The notes: generated by a model not told the origin, from the sequence alone. A stretch of 64,000 nucleotides of DNA from Mycolicibacterium chubuense NBB4 (GCF_000266905.1 NC_018027.1:2108001-2172000); one strand, 5' to 3'; numbered from the stretch's first letter, positions 30,427-40,052 are shown. Numbers and translations: made by a program.

Positions 30427-30858
30427 TCAGGCGTAGAGCCGCTCGAACTCCTTGATCGAACGGTCGATATCGCCCTTGACCGCGCGCACCGCAGCCGAGC
30501 CGATCGGCCCGAACAGCGGTGCCCCGCCGAGATCCATCCGCACCGTGAACGTGCAGCCGTCCGCGGTGTCGGCCACTTTCATCAGCAGCTTGTACCGCGT
30601 GCCGCCCACACCCTCGCCGCTGATCGCGAGCGCCGACGGTGGGTCGAACTCGCGGATCGTCCAGGTCACCCGATTCCGCATGCCCTTGGCGCCGGCGACC
30701 CCCACGATCGTGGTGCCGACCCCCAGTTCGGCGGGCAGCTCCGAGCGCCAGCCCTGATGCATCGTCATCCAGTCGCCGAGCGTGGACAGATCGGACACGT
30801 GTCCCCAGGCGTCCTCAGCGGAGATCGGGAGGGAACGGGACAGCTCGAGCTTGGCCAT
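30427..30858 (-). CDS. SRPBCC family protein (polyketide cyclase/START-like)
   Basis: A 143-residue START/Bet v1-fold protein. LELSRSLPISAEDAWGHVSDLSTLGDWM is the family N-terminus. ALAISGEGVGGTRYKLLMKVADTADGCTFTVRMDL forms the beta-sheet part. It probably binds a small hydrophobic ligand; none can be named. It lies 16 nt after the DtxR-family gene and is probably co-transcribed with it. Confidence 0.8.
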   Translation of the reverse strand: MAKLELSRSLPISAEDAWGHVSDLSTLGDWMTMHQGWRSELPAELGVGTTIVGVAGAKGMRNRVTWTIREFDPPSALAISGEGVGGTRYKLLMKVADTADGCTFTVRMDLGGAPLFGPIGSAAVRAVKGDIDRSIKEFERLYA

Positions 30859-30874
30859 GACTTCTCACATCCTC

Positions 30875-31588
30875 CTAGGCGACGACCCAGATCGCTTGTG
30901 CGGCAGGGCTTCCCAAATCGACCGTGGTCTCGGCGCCGTCTGCGGAGTCGCCGGGGTCCGCGGGTTTCGAAACGGCCACCGAGATCAAACCGGCGAAGTC
31001 GCGACGGGTCACCACCCGCAGCCGCGAGTCCAGTGTGATCCCGACCGAGTCGAAGTAACGCAGCATCTCGGGGTCGGCGTCGGAGATCCGGGCGACCGTG
31101 CCGGCGTCGCCGTCCTGGCACTCCGAGAGCTGCCGGGCGGGCGGCGTCGGAACCTGGCCGTCGGCGGCGGGGATCGGATCTCCGTGCGGGTCGCGGGTCG
31201 GGTGGCCGAGCTTGGCGTCGATGCGGTCGAGCATCCGGTCGCTGACCGCATGCTCGAGCACCTCCGCCTCGTCGTGCACCTCGTCCCAGCTGTAGCCGAG
31301 TTCGCGCACCAGGAACGTCTCCATCAACCGGTGCCGCCGCACCATCGCCAGCGCGGCGCGCCTGCCCGCGGCCGTCAACGTCACCGCGCCGTACTTCTCG
31401 TGGTCGACCAGCCCCTGGTCGGCGAGTTTGCGGATCGACTCCGAGGCCGTGCTCGCCGACACCCCGATCCGTTCGGCCAGCAGTTTGGTGCTCACCTTGT
31501 CGTGCGACCACTCCTGCGCGGTCCAGATGACTTTCAGGTAGTCCTGAGCGACCGTCGACAGCTCGCCGTGGTTTCCGTCAGGACTCAC
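30875..31588 (-). CDS. sirR: DtxR/SirR family metal-dependent repressor
   Basis: A 237-residue transcription regulator. The N-terminal winged helix (LSTVAQDYLKVIWTAQEW, VSASTASESIRKLADQGLVDHEKYGAVTLT) is followed by a metal-binding dimer domain with HRLMETFLVRELGYSWDEVHDEAEVLEHAVSD, whose Glu/His residues are typical DtxR ligands. A C-terminal FeoA/SH3-like domain completes it. Homologues respond to manganese or iron. The GTG at 31588 lies 8 nt after a TAAACT box, so the mRNA is probably leaderless. Corresponds to Rv2788. Confidence 0.88.
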   Translation of the reverse strand: MSPDGNHGELSTVAQDYLKVIWTAQEWSHDKVSTKLLAERIGVSASTASESIRKLADQGLVDHEKYGAVTLTAAGRRAALAMVRRHRLMETFLVRELGYSWDEVHDEAEVLEHAVSDRMLDRIDAKLGHPTRDPHGDPIPAADGQVPTPPARQLSECQDGDAGTVARISDADPEMLRYFDSVGITLDSRLRVVTRRDFAGLISVAVSKPADPGDSADGAETTVDLGSPAAQAIWVVA

Positions 31589-31596
31589 AAGCGCAA

Positions 31597-31602
31597 AGTT
31601 TA
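31597..31602 (-). promoter_or_regulatory. -10 box (TAAACT) of sirR
   Basis: Ends 8 nt before the GTG at 31588. A short inverted repeat CATCA-cc-TGATG (31609-31620) lies just upstream and may be a regulator half-site pair. Confidence 0.45.
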
Positions 31603-31656
31603 GGCAATCATCACCTGATGCGGTGGTGCTGCTGGGCCGGTGTTGTGGTCGGGCCG

Positions 31657-31662
31657 TAGGCT
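31657..31662 (+). promoter_or_regulatory. -10 box (TAGGCT) of ribF
   Basis: Ends 6 nt before the GTG at 31669, predicting a leaderless mRNA. Confidence 0.5.
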
Positions 31663-31668
31663 GGCGGG

Positions 31669-32643
31669 GTGCAGCGCTGGCGGGGGCAGGACGAAATCCC
31701 CACCGACTGGGGTCGATGTGTCGTCACGATCGGCGTGTTCGACGGTGTCCATCGCGGGCATCAGGAGCTGATCGGCCGTGCGGTCAAAGCGGGTCGGTCG
31801 CGTGGCGTGCCCACCGTCCTGATGACGTTCGACCCGCATCCGATGGAGGTCGTCTTCCCTGGGAGCCACCCCGCGCAGCTGACCACCCTCACCCGGCGCG
31901 CGGAGCTCGTCGAGGAGATGGGCATCGACGTCTTCCTCGTCGTGCCCTTCACCGCCGACTTCATGAAGCTCACCCCGGAGCGCTACATCCACGAGCTGCT
32001 GGTCGAACGGCTGCACGTCGTCGAGGTCGTCGTCGGCGAGAACTTCACGTTCGGCAAGAAGGCGGCCGGCAACGTCGAACTGCTGCGCAAGGCGGGGGAG
32101 CGGTTCGGCTTCGCCGTCGACTCGCTGTCTCTGGTCGCCGAACACCATCGCGACGAGACGGTGACGTTCTCGTCGACCTACATCCGGTCCTGCGTCGATG
32201 CCGGCGACATGGTGGCCGCCGCCGAGGCGCTCGGCCGGCCGCACCGGGTCGAGGGCGTCGTCGTGCGCGGTGACGGGCGAGGGAGGGACCTCGGGTTCCC
32301 GACCGCGAACGTGGCTCCGCCGATGTACTCGGCGATCCCCGCCGACGGTGTCTACGCGGCCTGGTTCACCGTCCTCGGGCACGGGCCCGTCGTCGGCACC
32401 GTGACCCCCGGCGAGCGCTACCAGGCGGCGGTGTCGGTCGGCACCAACCCGACGTTCTCCGGGCGCACCCGCACGGTGGAGGCGTTCGTCCTGGACACCA
32501 CCGCCGACCTCTACGGACAGCACGTGGCCGTCGACTTCGTCGCCCGGCTGCGCGGGCAGGAGAAGTTCGGTTCGGTGTCGGACCTGGTGTCGGCGATGGG
32601 TGCCGACACCGAGCGGGCCCGCACCATCCTGTCGGCACGGTAA
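31669..32643 (+). CDS. ribF: Bifunctional riboflavin kinase / FMN adenylyltransferase
   Basis: Makes FMN and then FAD from riboflavin. The 324-residue protein has an N-terminal nucleotidyltransferase domain with [12 protein letters not shown] (HxGH at 28-31) and TFDPHPMEV. The C-terminal kinase domain contains [19 protein letters not shown] and VSVGTNPTF. Length and domain order are normal. rpsO follows after 155 nt with its own promoter candidate. Confidence 0.95.
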   Translation: MQRWRGQDEIPTDWGRCVVTIGVFDGVHRGHQELIGRAVKAGRSRGVPTVLMTFDPHPMEVVFPGSHPAQLTTLTRRAELVEEMGIDVFLVVPFTADFMKLTPERYIHELLVERLHVVEVVVGENFTFGKKAAGNVELLRKAGERFGFAVDSLSLVAEHHRDETVTFSSTYIRSCVDAGDMVAAAEALGRPHRVEGVVVRGDGRGRDLGFPTANVAPPMYSAIPADGVYAAWFTVLGHGPVVGTVTPGERYQAAVSVGTNPTFSGRTRTVEAFVLDTTADLYGQHVAVDFVARLRGQEKFGSVSDLVSAMGADTERARTILSAR

Positions 32644-32695
32644 CGATTCGCTGCGCGCCGGTCGCTGTCGTTTTCGCGGCCCGCCGCGGTACTGC

Positions 32696-32760
32696 TAAAC
32701 TCCCACACCGACCCGGCGCGTGCTGCAGTTCGCGGTGGCCGCGCCCGCCGGATTACCGGC
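32696..32760 (+). promoter_or_regulatory. rpsO promoter candidate and leader hairpin
   Basis: TAAACT at 32696-32701 is a good -10 box and gives a leader of about 90 nt. In it, GCCGG-atta-CCGGC (32747-32760) forms a 5-bp hairpin about 40 nt before the start codon. S15 regulates its own leader in several bacteria, so this may be a translational control element. Confidence 0.4.
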
Positions 32761-32798
32761 TTCTCTCGATCGCGGACCGAATTGATGGAGTTGTTTTC

Positions 32799-33068
32799 GT
32801 GGCGCTCACCGCCGAACAGAAGAAGGACATCCTGGGCCAGTACGGCCTGCACGACACCGACACCGGGTCTCCGGAGGCGCAGGTCGCGCTGCTGACCAAG
32901 CGGATCTCGGACCTGACCGAGCACCTGAAGGTGCACAAGCACGATCACCACTCGCGCCGCGGGCTGCTGCTGCTGGTCGGCCGTCGCCGCCGGTTGCTCA
33001 AGTACGTCGCCCAGGTCGATGTCGAGCGCTACCGCTCGCTCATCGAGCGCCTGGGCCTGCGCCGCTGA
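32799..33068 (+). CDS. rpsO: 30S ribosomal protein S15
   Basis: An 89-residue primary binder of the 16S rRNA central domain. The sequence [35 protein letters not shown] and the helix-loop [22 protein letters not shown] are diagnostic. The GTG has an upstream GGAG. It is followed by a 312-nt gap and pnp, the common rpsO-pnp order. Confidence 0.97.
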   Translation: MALTAEQKKDILGQYGLHDTDTGSPEAQVALLTKRISDLTEHLKVHKHDHHSRRGLLLLVGRRRRLLKYVAQVDVERYRSLIERLGLRR

Positions 33069-33380
33069 CGCTGCCCCGGATTAGGGGTTTCACACAGCGC
33101 TGGATGTACCATGAGTGCGTTCGGCTGCCGCCAGGCGCGAACAACCGGGTGCGGTCCACGCAGACCCGCGCGACCGTTCCCGCGTGACACGACAAGAACC
33201 GCCCGATCGCGCGGTCTTCGGTAGTGGCTGCCGGAGAGAACCTCCGGCCGCTTCGATCGACGGCCGTCGACGCATCCGGGCCGGGGCTGCCCGGGGCCTG
33301 CCCTGGGGTTTGGTCTCCACGCATCTCGCGCGTGTTCATGCGAAACAGTTGAATGAGCCAGAGAGGCCGTACGGACGTCT
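33069..33380 (+). promoter_or_regulatory. Structured leader between rpsO and pnp
   Basis: No convincing gene lies in this 312-nt gap; the lipoprotein gene (lppU) found here in M. tuberculosis is not seen. Two hairpins stand out: GCCGGAG-agaac-CTCCGGC (33230-33248) and CCGGGC-cggggct-GCCCGG (33276-33294), 133 and 87 nt before the pnp start. A TACCAT at 33108-33113 could be a -10 box. PNPase controls its own leader stability in enterobacteria, so an autoregulatory role is plausible but unproven. Confidence 0.45.
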
Positions 33381-35642
33381 ATGTCTGTAGTTGAAATTGA
33401 AGACGGCGTGTTCGAATCCACCGCCACCATCGACAACGGGAGCTTCGGCACCCGAACCATCCGCTTCGAGGCGGGCCGGCTGGCCCAGCAGGCCGCCGGC
33501 GCCGTCGTCGCCTACCTCGACGACGAGACCATGCTGCTGAGCGCCACCACCGCGAGCAAGAGTCCGAAGGAGCACTTCGACTTCTTCCCGCTGACCATCG
33601 ACGTCGAGGAGCGGATGTACGCCGCGGGCCGCATCCCCGGCTCGTTCTTCCGCCGCGAGGGCCGCCCCTCCACCGACGCGATTCTGACCTGCCGGCTGAT
33701 CGACCGGCCGCTGCGCCCGTCCTTCGTCAGCGGGCTGCGCAACGAGATCCAGGTCGTGGTGACCGTGCTGAGCCTGGATCCCAAGGACCTCTACGACGTG
33801 CTCGCGATCAACGCCGCCTCGGCGTCGACGCAGATCTCCGGCCTGCCGTTCTCCGGCCCGGTCGGCGGCGTGCGCGTCGCTCTGATCGAGGGTCAGTGGG
33901 TCGCGTTCCCGACCGTCGAGCAGCTCGAGAAGGCCGTGTTCGACATGGTGGTCGCGGGCCGCAAGGTCGATGACGACGTCGCGATCATGATGGTCGAGGC
34001 CGAGGCCACCGAGAACGTCATCGACCTGGTCGCCGGCGGGGCGGGCGCGCCGACCGAGACCGTGGTCGCGGAGGGCCTCGAGGCCGCCAAGCCGTTCATC
34101 GCGGTGCTGTGCGACGCCCAGGCCGAGCTGGCCGGCTCCGCCGGCAAGGAGACCGCCGAGTACCCGCTGTTCCCCGACTACGGCGACGACGTCTACTACT
34201 CCGTCGCGTCGGTGGCCACCGACGCGCTGAGCGAGGCGCTGACCATCGCGGGCAAGAACGAGCGCAACGACCGGACCGACGAGATCAAGGTCGAGGTGCT
34301 GAACCGGCTGGCCGAGCAGTACGCCGGCCGGGAGAAGGAGATCGGCGCGGCGTTCCGCTCGCTGACCAAAAAGCTTGTGCGCCAGCGCATCCTGACCGAT
34401 CACTTCCGCATCGACGGTCGTGGCGTCACCGACATCCGCGCGCTGTCGGCCGAGGTCGCGGTGGTCCCGCGGGCGCACGGCAGCGCACTGTTCGAGCGCG
34501 GCGAGACCCAGATCATGGGCGTCACCACGCTCGACATGGTCAAGATGGCCCAGCAGATCGACTCGCTGGGGCCCGAGACCTCCAAGCGCTACATGCACCA
34601 CTACAACTTCCCGCCGTATTCGACCGGTGAGACCGGTCGCGTCGGCTCGCCCAAGCGTCGCGAGATCGGCCACGGCGCCCTGGCCGAGCGGGCGCTGGTG
34701 CCGGTGCTGCCGAGCGTCGAGGAGTTCCCGTACGCGATCCGCCAGGTGTCCGAGGCGCTGGGCTCCAACGGCTCGACGTCGATGGGTTCGGTGTGTGCGT
34801 CGACGCTGTCGCTGCTGAATGCCGGTGTTCCGCTGAAGGCCCCGGTCGCGGGTATCGCGATGGGTCTGGTGTCCGACGACGTCGAAGTGGAGGGCAAGAC
34901 CGAGCGCCGCTTCGTCACGCTGACCGACATCCTCGGCGCCGAGGACGCGTTCGGCGACATGGACTTCAAGTGCGCCGGCACCAAGGACTTCGTCACCGCG
35001 CTGCAGCTCGACACCAAGCTCGACGGCATTCCGTCGCAGGTGCTGGCCGGTGCGCTGGCCCAGGCCAAGGACGCCCGGATCACCATCCTCGAGGTGATGG
35101 CCGAGGCCATCGACGCGCCCGACGAGATGAGCCCGTACGCCCCGCGGATCACCACCATCAAGGTGCCGGTCGACAAGATCGGCGAGGTCATCGGGCCCAA
35201 GGGCAAGATGATCAACTCGATCACCGAGGAGACGGGCGCGTCGATCTCGATCGAGGACGACGGCACGGTGTTCGTCGGCGCGTCCAACGGCGAGGCGGCC
35301 CAGGCGGCGATCGACAAGATCAATGCGATCGCCAACCCGCAGCTGCCCAAGATCGGCGAGCGCTTCCTCGGCACCGTGGTGAAGACCACCGACTTCGGGG
35401 CCTTCGTCTCGCTGCTGCCGGGCCGTGACGGTCTGGTGCACATCAGCAAGCTGGGCCGTGGCAAGCGGATCAATAAGGTCGAGGATGTGGTGAAGGTCGG
35501 TGACAAGCTCCGCGTGGAGATCGCCGACATCGACAACCGCGGCAAGATCTCGCTGGTCCTCGTCGCCGAAGACGATGCCGCCGCCGGCTCATCCGAGGCA
35601 CCCGCTGACGCGCCCGTTGATGCCGCGACCGCCAGCAGCTAG
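33381..35642 (+). CDS. pnp: Polyribonucleotide nucleotidyltransferase (PNPase)
   Basis: 3'-5' phosphorolytic exoribonuclease of the RNA degradosome. The 753-residue protein has two RNase PH-like domains, the first with [30 protein letters not shown] and the second with [21 protein letters not shown] and [38 protein letters not shown] domain ([23 protein letters not shown]) and an S1 domain ([26 protein letters not shown]) follow. pepR starts inside its last 23 nt. Confidence 0.97.
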   Translation: MSVVEIEDGVFESTATIDNGSFGTRTIRFEAGRLAQQAAGAVVAYLDDETMLLSATTASKSPKEHFDFFPLTIDVEERMYAAGRIPGSFFRREGRPSTDAILTCRLIDRPLRPSFVSGLRNEIQVVVTVLSLDPKDLYDVLAINAASASTQISGLPFSGPVGGVRVALIEGQWVAFPTVEQLEKAVFDMVVAGRKVDDDVAIMMVEAEATENVIDLVAGGAGAPTETVVAEGLEAAKPFIAVLCDAQAELAGSAGKETAEYPLFPDYGDDVYYSVASVATDALSEALTIAGKNERNDRTDEIKVEVLNRLAEQYAGREKEIGAAFRSLTKKLVRQRILTDHFRIDGRGVTDIRALSAEVAVVPRAHGSALFERGETQIMGVTTLDMVKMAQQIDSLGPETSKRYMHHYNFPPYSTGETGRVGSPKRREIGHGALAERALVPVLPSVEEFPYAIRQVSEALGSNGSTSMGSVCASTLSLLNAGVPLKAPVAGIAMGLVSDDVEVEGKTERRFVTLTDILGAEDAFGDMDFKCAGTKDFVTALQLDTKLDGIPSQVLAGALAQAKDARITILEVMAEAIDAPDEMSPYAPRITTIKVPVDKIGEVIGPKGKMINSITEETGASISIEDDGTVFVGASNGEAAQAAIDKINAIANPQLPKIGERFLGTVVKTTDFGAFVSLLPGRDGLVHISKLGRGKRINKVEDVVKVGDKLRVEIADIDNRGKISLVLVAEDDAAAGSSEAPADAPVDAATASS

Positions 35643-36978
35643 CCCGTCGGCAGGAAAAGCGGCGCTGCGCCGCGGCCGCCGCGGCGACCCGACGTCGATG
35701 GCGGTGCGGCGCACCGCGTTGCCCGGTGGCCTGCGTGTGGTCACCGAGCACATCCCGTCGGTGCGTTCGGCGGCGGTCGGGGTGTGGGTCAACGTCGGAT
35801 CGCGCGACGAGGGCCGCAGCGTGGCCGGCGCAGCGCACTTCCTGGAACACCTGCTGTTCAAGGCGACTCCGACCCGCACCGCGGTGGAGATCGCGCAGGC
35901 GGTCGACGCCGTCGGCGGGGAACTGAACGCGTTCACCTCCCGGGAGCACACCTGCTACTACGCGCACGTGCTCGACTCGGATCTGGAGCTGGCCGTCGAC
36001 CTCGTCGCCGACGTGGTGCTGCGCGGCCGGTGTCTGGCCGAGGATGTCGAGATCGAGCGTGATGTCGTGCTCGAGGAGATCGCGATGCGCGACGACGACC
36101 CGGAGGACACGCTGGGTGATGTGTTCCTGTCGGCGATGTTCGGTGAGCATCCCGTCGGCCGGCCGGTGATCGGCACCGTCGAGTCGATCTCGGAGATGAC
36201 GCGCGCGCAGCTGCACTCGTTCCACGTCCGCCGGTACACGCCGGACCGGATGGTGGTCGCCGTCGCGGGCAACGTCGATCACGACGACGTCGTCGCGCTG
36301 GTGCGCGAGCACTTCGGTCCGCGGCTGATGCGGGGCAGGTCCCCTGTCCCGCCGCGCAAGGGCACCGGCCGGGTGCAGGGCCGCCCGTCGCTGCAGCTGA
36401 TCAGCCGCGACGCCGAGCAGACCCACCTGTCGCTGGGCGTGCGTGCGCCGGGGCGGCACTGGGAGCAGCGCTGGGCACTGTCGGTGCTCAACAGTGCGCT
36501 CGGTGGCGGGCTGAGTTCCCGTCTGTTCCAACAGATCCGGGAGACTCGCGGGCTGGCCTACTCGGTGTACTCGACGGTCGACACGTTCGCCGACAGCGGT
36601 GCGCTGTCGATCTATGCGGGCTGCCTGCCGGAGCGGTTCGACGAGGTGGTCCGGGTGACGACCGACGTGCTGGCCGAGGTCGCCCGCGACGGCATCACCG
36701 CCGACGAGTGCCGGATCGCCAAGGGTTCCCTGCGCGGTGGTCTGGTGCTCGGCCTGGAGGACTCGGGGTCGCGGATGAACCGGATCGGCCGCAGCGAGCT
36801 GAACTACGGCGAGTACCGCAGCATCAGCGACACGTTGGCCCGCATCGACGAGGTCACCCTGGAGGACGTCAACGCCGTCGCCCGCACGCTGCTCAGCCGC
36901 CCGTTCGGCGCCGCGGTGCTCGGTCCCGTGCGCACCAGGCGATCACTGCCGCGACCGCTGCAGACCATCGCGGGATGA
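35620..36978 (+). CDS. pepR: M16 family zinc peptidase PepR
   Basis: Insulinase-family metalloprotease of 452 residues. The inverted zinc motif HFLEH (in [11 protein letters not shown]) and the downstream glutamate in [22 protein letters not shown] are present. [25 protein letters not shown] is the C-terminal M16 signature. The ATG at 35620 gives [13 protein letters not shown], resembling the M. tuberculosis start, and overlaps pnp; the ATG at 35698 is an alternative. The stop overlaps the beta-lactamase start (ATGA). Confidence 0.91.
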   Translation: MPRPPAASPSAGKAALRRGRRGDPTSMAVRRTALPGGLRVVTEHIPSVRSAAVGVWVNVGSRDEGRSVAGAAHFLEHLLFKATPTRTAVEIAQAVDAVGGELNAFTSREHTCYYAHVLDSDLELAVDLVADVVLRGRCLAEDVEIERDVVLEEIAMRDDDPEDTLGDVFLSAMFGEHPVGRPVIGTVESISEMTRAQLHSFHVRRYTPDRMVVAVAGNVDHDDVVALVREHFGPRLMRGRSPVPPRKGTGRVQGRPSLQLISRDAEQTHLSLGVRAPGRHWEQRWALSVLNSALGGGLSSRLFQQIRETRGLAYSVYSTVDTFADSGALSIYAGCLPERFDEVVRVTTDVLAEVARDGITADECRIAKGSLRGGLVLGLEDSGSRMNRIGRSELNYGEYRSISDTLARIDEVTLEDVNAVARTLLSRPFGAAVLGPVRTRRSLPRPLQTIAG

Positions 36979-37874
36979 CGTTCCCGCGACGCAGGCTGCT
37001 CACCGGAGCGCTGTCGCTGACGGCGCTGGCCGCATGCGCACAACCGACCGGCCGCTCCGATCCCGCCGGGGCCGTGCCGCCGATCGGCGAGCGTGTGGAG
37101 GCGCTGCAGCGTCGCTACAACGCTGAGATCGGCTTGTATGCACTGGATCTCGGCTCGGGTAAGGCGCTCGCGTTCGGCGCCGACGAGCCGTTCGCGATGT
37201 GCTCGACCTTCAAGGGGTACGCCTCGGCCGCGGTGCTGCAGCGCGCGCAGCGAGGTCAGCTCGCGCTCACCGATACGGTGCCGATCACGCGCGGGGACAT
37301 CAAGCCGCACTCGCCGCTGACCGAGCCGCGGGTCGGCACGGCGATGACCCTGGCCGAGCTGTGTCAGGCGGCCTTGCAACAGAGCGACAATGCCGCCGGA
37401 AACTTGTTGCTGCGCACGCTCGGTGGGCCGCCGGCGATCACCGCGTTCGCGCGCAGCATCGGTGATGACCGGACGAGGCTGGACCGCTGGGAGACCGAGC
37501 TGAATTCGGCCGAGCCCGGCGACCCGCGCGACACGTCCACGCCGCACGCGCTGGGGGAGGGGTATCGCGCACTGCTTGCCGGGGAGGTGCTGGATGCACC
37601 GGGTCGCGGGCAACTGGAGGAGTGGATGCGCGGCAACCAGACGTCGAGTATGCGAGCGGGTCTGCCGCAGGGCTGGACCACCGCGGACAAGACCGGCAGC
37701 GGCGGCTACGGCACCACCAACGACGTCGGCGTGGCGTACGGTCCCGGTGGCACGCGGCTGCTCCTGTCGATGCTGACCAAGTCGGCCGGCGACGATCCGG
37801 ACGCCCAGGGCCTGCGCCCGATGATCGGGGAACTGGCGGCGCTGGTGCTGGCGGAGCTAGACCAGCGGCAGTGA
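36975..37874 (+). CDS. blaS: Class A beta-lactamase, BlaS-like, Tat lipoprotein signal
   Basis: Secreted serine beta-lactamase of 299 residues. All class A elements are present: STFK with nucleophile Ser77 and Lys80, SDN at 137-139, RWETELN with the general base Glu173 (Ambler 166) and Asn177, and KTG at 239-241. The N-terminus [18 protein letters not shown] is a twin-arginine signal with a lipobox at Cys21. The ATGA overlap with pepR means expression follows a housekeeping operon rather than an inducible promoter. M. smegmatis carries its chromosomal BlaS at the same site beside ald, hence the symbol. It ends 18 nt into the convergent DUF4334 gene. Confidence 0.92.
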   Translation: MTFPRRRLLTGALSLTALAACAQPTGRSDPAGAVPPIGERVEALQRRYNAEIGLYALDLGSGKALAFGADEPFAMCSTFKGYASAAVLQRAQRGQLALTDTVPITRGDIKPHSPLTEPRVGTAMTLAELCQAALQQSDNAAGNLLLRTLGGPPAITAFARSIGDDRTRLDRWETELNSAEPGDPRDTSTPHALGEGYRALLAGEVLDAPGRGQLEEWMRGNQTSSMRAGLPQGWTTADKTGSGGYGTTNDVGVAYGPGGTRLLLSMLTKSAGDDPDAQGLRPMIGELAALVLAELDQRQ

Positions 37875-38414
37875 GTGGTCGCGGTGCAGGACGAAGAAGT
37901 ACGGCGCGCGGATGCCGCGGAGGTCCATCGCGCCGAGCACGGTCCGCTCGTCGAGTTCCCGAAAGACGTCGTTGATCGGTAACTGGTCGTAGATCATCGT
38001 CGCGGTGTCGACGCCGCGGAAGCGCGTCGTCCGGAGCCGCGCCTTCGGGCCTCGGGCCTGTAGCGCCGGTTTGAGCATGGAGATCGTCCCGGCGAAGTTC
38101 TGACGTTTGAGCACGGGGATCCGGGTGGCCGCCCCCAGGCCGGCGAACGCCAGCACGGGGTTGAGGGGCCACAGCGCCGAGCCGTCGCTGGTCGGGAACA
38201 GCAGTGGGTGCACCGTCTCGCTGTCGCCGAAGTGCTTGCCCCACCAGCCACTGGCGGCGAGCATGCCGTCGAGCGGATGGTTGGTGGGGAGTTCGGCGCC
38301 GCGCCACGTGCCGACCATGAAGTCCGGTTCGACGGCGGATAGCGAGTCGAACAGAGCCAGGGCGTCTACCGTCCTGGTCGGCGCGTTCGGGAGCACATCG
38401 ACGAGCGGAAGCAT
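37857..38414 (-). CDS. GXWXG / DUF4334 domain protein
   Basis: A 185-residue protein with the N-terminal GXWXG motif ([12 protein letters not shown], about residues 33-44) and a C-terminal DUF4334 domain ([28 protein letters not shown] and PYFFVLHRD). Function unknown; the fold is lipocalin-like. The ATG follows a TAAGGT box by 6 nt. It is divergent from the YchJ gene and convergent with blaS. Confidence 0.83.
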   Translation of the reverse strand: MLPLVDVLPNAPTRTVDALALFDSLSAVEPDFMVGTWRGAELPTNHPLDGMLAASGWWGKHFGDSETVHPLLFPTSDGSALWPLNPVLAFAGLGAATRIPVLKRQNFAGTISMLKPALQARGPKARLRTTRFRGVDTATMIYDQLPINDVFRELDERTVLGAMDLRGIRAPYFFVLHRDHSLPLV

Positions 38415-38420
38415 GCCCTG

Positions 38421-38426
38421 ACCTTA
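38421..38426 (-). promoter_or_regulatory. -10 box (TAAGGT) of DUF4334 gene
   Basis: Ends 6 nt before the ATG at 38414, predicting a leaderless mRNA. Confidence 0.5.
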
Positions 38427-38427
38427 C

Positions 38428-38441
38428 TTGACAGCCGTCAA
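38428..38441. promoter_or_regulatory. Inverted repeat TTGAC-agcc-GTCAA, operator candidate
   Basis: A perfect 5-bp-arm repeat lies directly upstream of the -10 box of the DUF4334 gene and in the promoter zone of the divergent YchJ gene. The form suits a TetR- or MarR-type dimer. No regulator gene is adjacent. Confidence 0.4.
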
Positions 38442-38459
38442 CTCGGGCACACTGTGTCT

Positions 38460-38828
38460 GTGCAGCCCGACGACCCGTGCCCGTGCGGCAGCGATGACCG
38501 CTACCGGCAGTGTTGTCGGCCTCTGCACGCAGGGGAGCGGCAGGCGGCGACGGCCGAGCAGCTCATGCGCTCGCGCTACAGTGCGTTCGTGCTCGGCGAT
38601 GCCGAATACCTTTGGCGGACATGGCATCCGCGCACCCGGCCGGAGCGGGTGACGGTCGATCCGGCCATCGTCTGGACGGGTCTGGAGGTCATCGATCACA
38701 ACGGTGACGAGGTGGAGTTCCGGGCGCACTACCGCACAGTGCAACGAACCGGGACGCTGCATGAGCGGTCCCGGTTCGCTGTGAGAGCCCGTCGCTGGTT
38801 CTACGTGGACGGGGAATTGTTCGAGTGA
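38460..38828 (+). CDS. YchJ family protein with SEC-C zinc motif
   Basis: A 122-residue protein with an N-terminal SEC-C motif (PCPCGSDDRYRQCC; Cys residues likely bind zinc) followed by an NTF2-like YchJ domain (LMRSRYSAFVLGDAEYLWRTWHP, RFAVRARRWFYVDGE). Function unknown in this family. The GTG at 38460 is preferred over the in-frame GTG two codons upstream because a CACACT -10-like box ends 6 nt before it. Confidence 0.8.
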   Translation: MQPDDPCPCGSDDRYRQCCRPLHAGERQAATAEQLMRSRYSAFVLGDAEYLWRTWHPRTRPERVTVDPAIVWTGLEVIDHNGDEVEFRAHYRTVQRTGTLHERSRFAVRARRWFYVDGELFE

Positions 38829-38843
38829 GCCTCGATTGCCGGA

Positions 38844-39959
38844 TCAGGCCAGCAGGTCGGCGGGATCGGTGAAGGGAAGATCGAGATCGGCGGCCACCTG
38901 CTCCGACAGCAGCGCACCCTGGTGCGTCGACAGGCCCTTCGCCAGCGCGGTGTCGGCGCGGCAGGCCTGCTGCCAGCCCTTGTCGGCGAGCTTGAGGACA
39001 TAGGGCAGCGTCGAGTTCGTCAGCGCGTAGGTCGACGTGCGCGGGACGGCGCCCGGCATGTTGGCAACGCAGTAGAACACGGTGTCGTGGACCGCGAACG
39101 TCGGATCGTCGTGGGTGGTCGGGCGGGAATCGTCGAAGCAGCCACCCTGGTCGATGGCGATGTCGACCAGCACGGCGCCCGGCTTCATCGCTGCCACAGT
39201 GGAATTCGTGACGAGCTTGGGCGCTTTGGCGCCGGGCACCAGCACGGCGCCGATCACCAGATCGGCGGACTTGACGGCGTCCTCCAGGTCGAGGGCCGAC
39301 GAGTAGCGCGTCTCGATGACGCTGCCGGTCTCGTTGTCGATCTTGCGCAGCGTGTTGATGTTGAGGTCGAACACGGTGACGTGTGCGCCCATGCCCCTGG
39401 CGATGCGCGCCGCGTTGTATCCGGCGACACCGCCGCCGATGACCACGACCTCGGCCGGCGCGACGCCGGGAACGCCGCCCATCAGCACGCCGCGGCCGCC
39501 CTGGCTGCGCATCAAGTGGTACGCGCCCACCTGGGCCGAGAGCCGGCCCGCGACCTCGCTCATCGGCGCGAGCAGGGGCAGAGCGCCGTCGGCGGTCTGG
39601 ACGGTCTCATAGGCGATCGACGTCGTCCGCGATGCCAGCAAGGCATCGGTGCACGGCCTGGACGCGGCGAGGTGCAGGTAGGTGAACAGCGTCTGACCCT
39701 CGCGCATCCGCGAGTACTCGGACTCGATCGGCTCTTTGACCTTCAGCAGCAGGTCTGCCTCGGCCCAGACGTCGTCGGCGCCGGTGATCATCTGCGCTCC
39801 GGCACGCTTGAAGTCGGCGTCGGTGAGGGCGGAACCCTCGCCGGCGCCGGCCTGGACGAGTACCTCGTGGCCGCGCTGCACGAGCTCGGCGACGCCGGAC
39901 GGCGTGATGGCGACGCGGAATTCGTTGTTCTTGATCTCGGTCGGGATGCCGACGCGCAT
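38844..39959 (-). CDS. ald: Alanine dehydrogenase
   Basis: NAD-dependent oxidative deamination of L-alanine to pyruvate, or the reverse amination; homologues also act on glyoxylate and are induced by alanine and low oxygen. The 371-residue protein has MRVGIPTEIKNNEFRVAITP, a substrate-binding lysine in LLLKVKEP, His in LFTYLHLA, and the NAD motif GGGVAGYNAARIARGMGA. A GAGGAG ribosome site precedes the ATG. It is divergent from its Lrp-family regulator gene, with an inverted repeat between them. Confidence 0.96.
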   Translation of the reverse strand: MRVGIPTEIKNNEFRVAITPSGVAELVQRGHEVLVQAGAGEGSALTDADFKRAGAQMITGADDVWAEADLLLKVKEPIESEYSRMREGQTLFTYLHLAASRPCTDALLASRTTSIAYETVQTADGALPLLAPMSEVAGRLSAQVGAYHLMRSQGGRGVLMGGVPGVAPAEVVVIGGGVAGYNAARIARGMGAHVTVFDLNINTLRKIDNETGSVIETRYSSALDLEDAVKSADLVIGAVLVPGAKAPKLVTNSTVAAMKPGAVLVDIAIDQGGCFDDSRPTTHDDPTFAVHDTVFYCVANMPGAVPRTSTYALTNSTLPYVLKLADKGWQQACRADTALAKGLSTHQGALLSEQVAADLDLPFTDPADLLA

Positions 39960-39977
39960 GATCGCTCCTCAAAGTTG

Positions 39978-39992
39978 TTTCGGTTACCGAAA
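39978..39992. promoter_or_regulatory. Inverted repeat TTTCGGT-t-ACCGAAA, probable AldR operator
   Basis: Perfect 7-bp arms around one base lie 19-33 nt upstream of the ald start codon in the 93-nt gap between ald and the divergent Lrp/AsnC gene. The position suits a site for that regulator, or for another factor overlapping the ald promoter. Confidence 0.55.
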
Positions 39993-40052
39993 TTGTGAAG
40001 AAGCGTCGAAATAATGGCAATAGAAGTGATGATGATTCGCTAAGGTCGAGGT

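Noticed and set aside
33115..33390. A 91-codon frame in the rpsO-pnp gap considered as lppU
   Set aside because: No signal peptide, no lipobox, no resemblance to a lipoprotein, and it runs into the pnp start.
33336..35441. A 701-codon open frame on the minus strand opposite pnp
   Set aside because: Low-complexity histidine/arginine/leucine composition with no motif; a shadow of PNPase coding.
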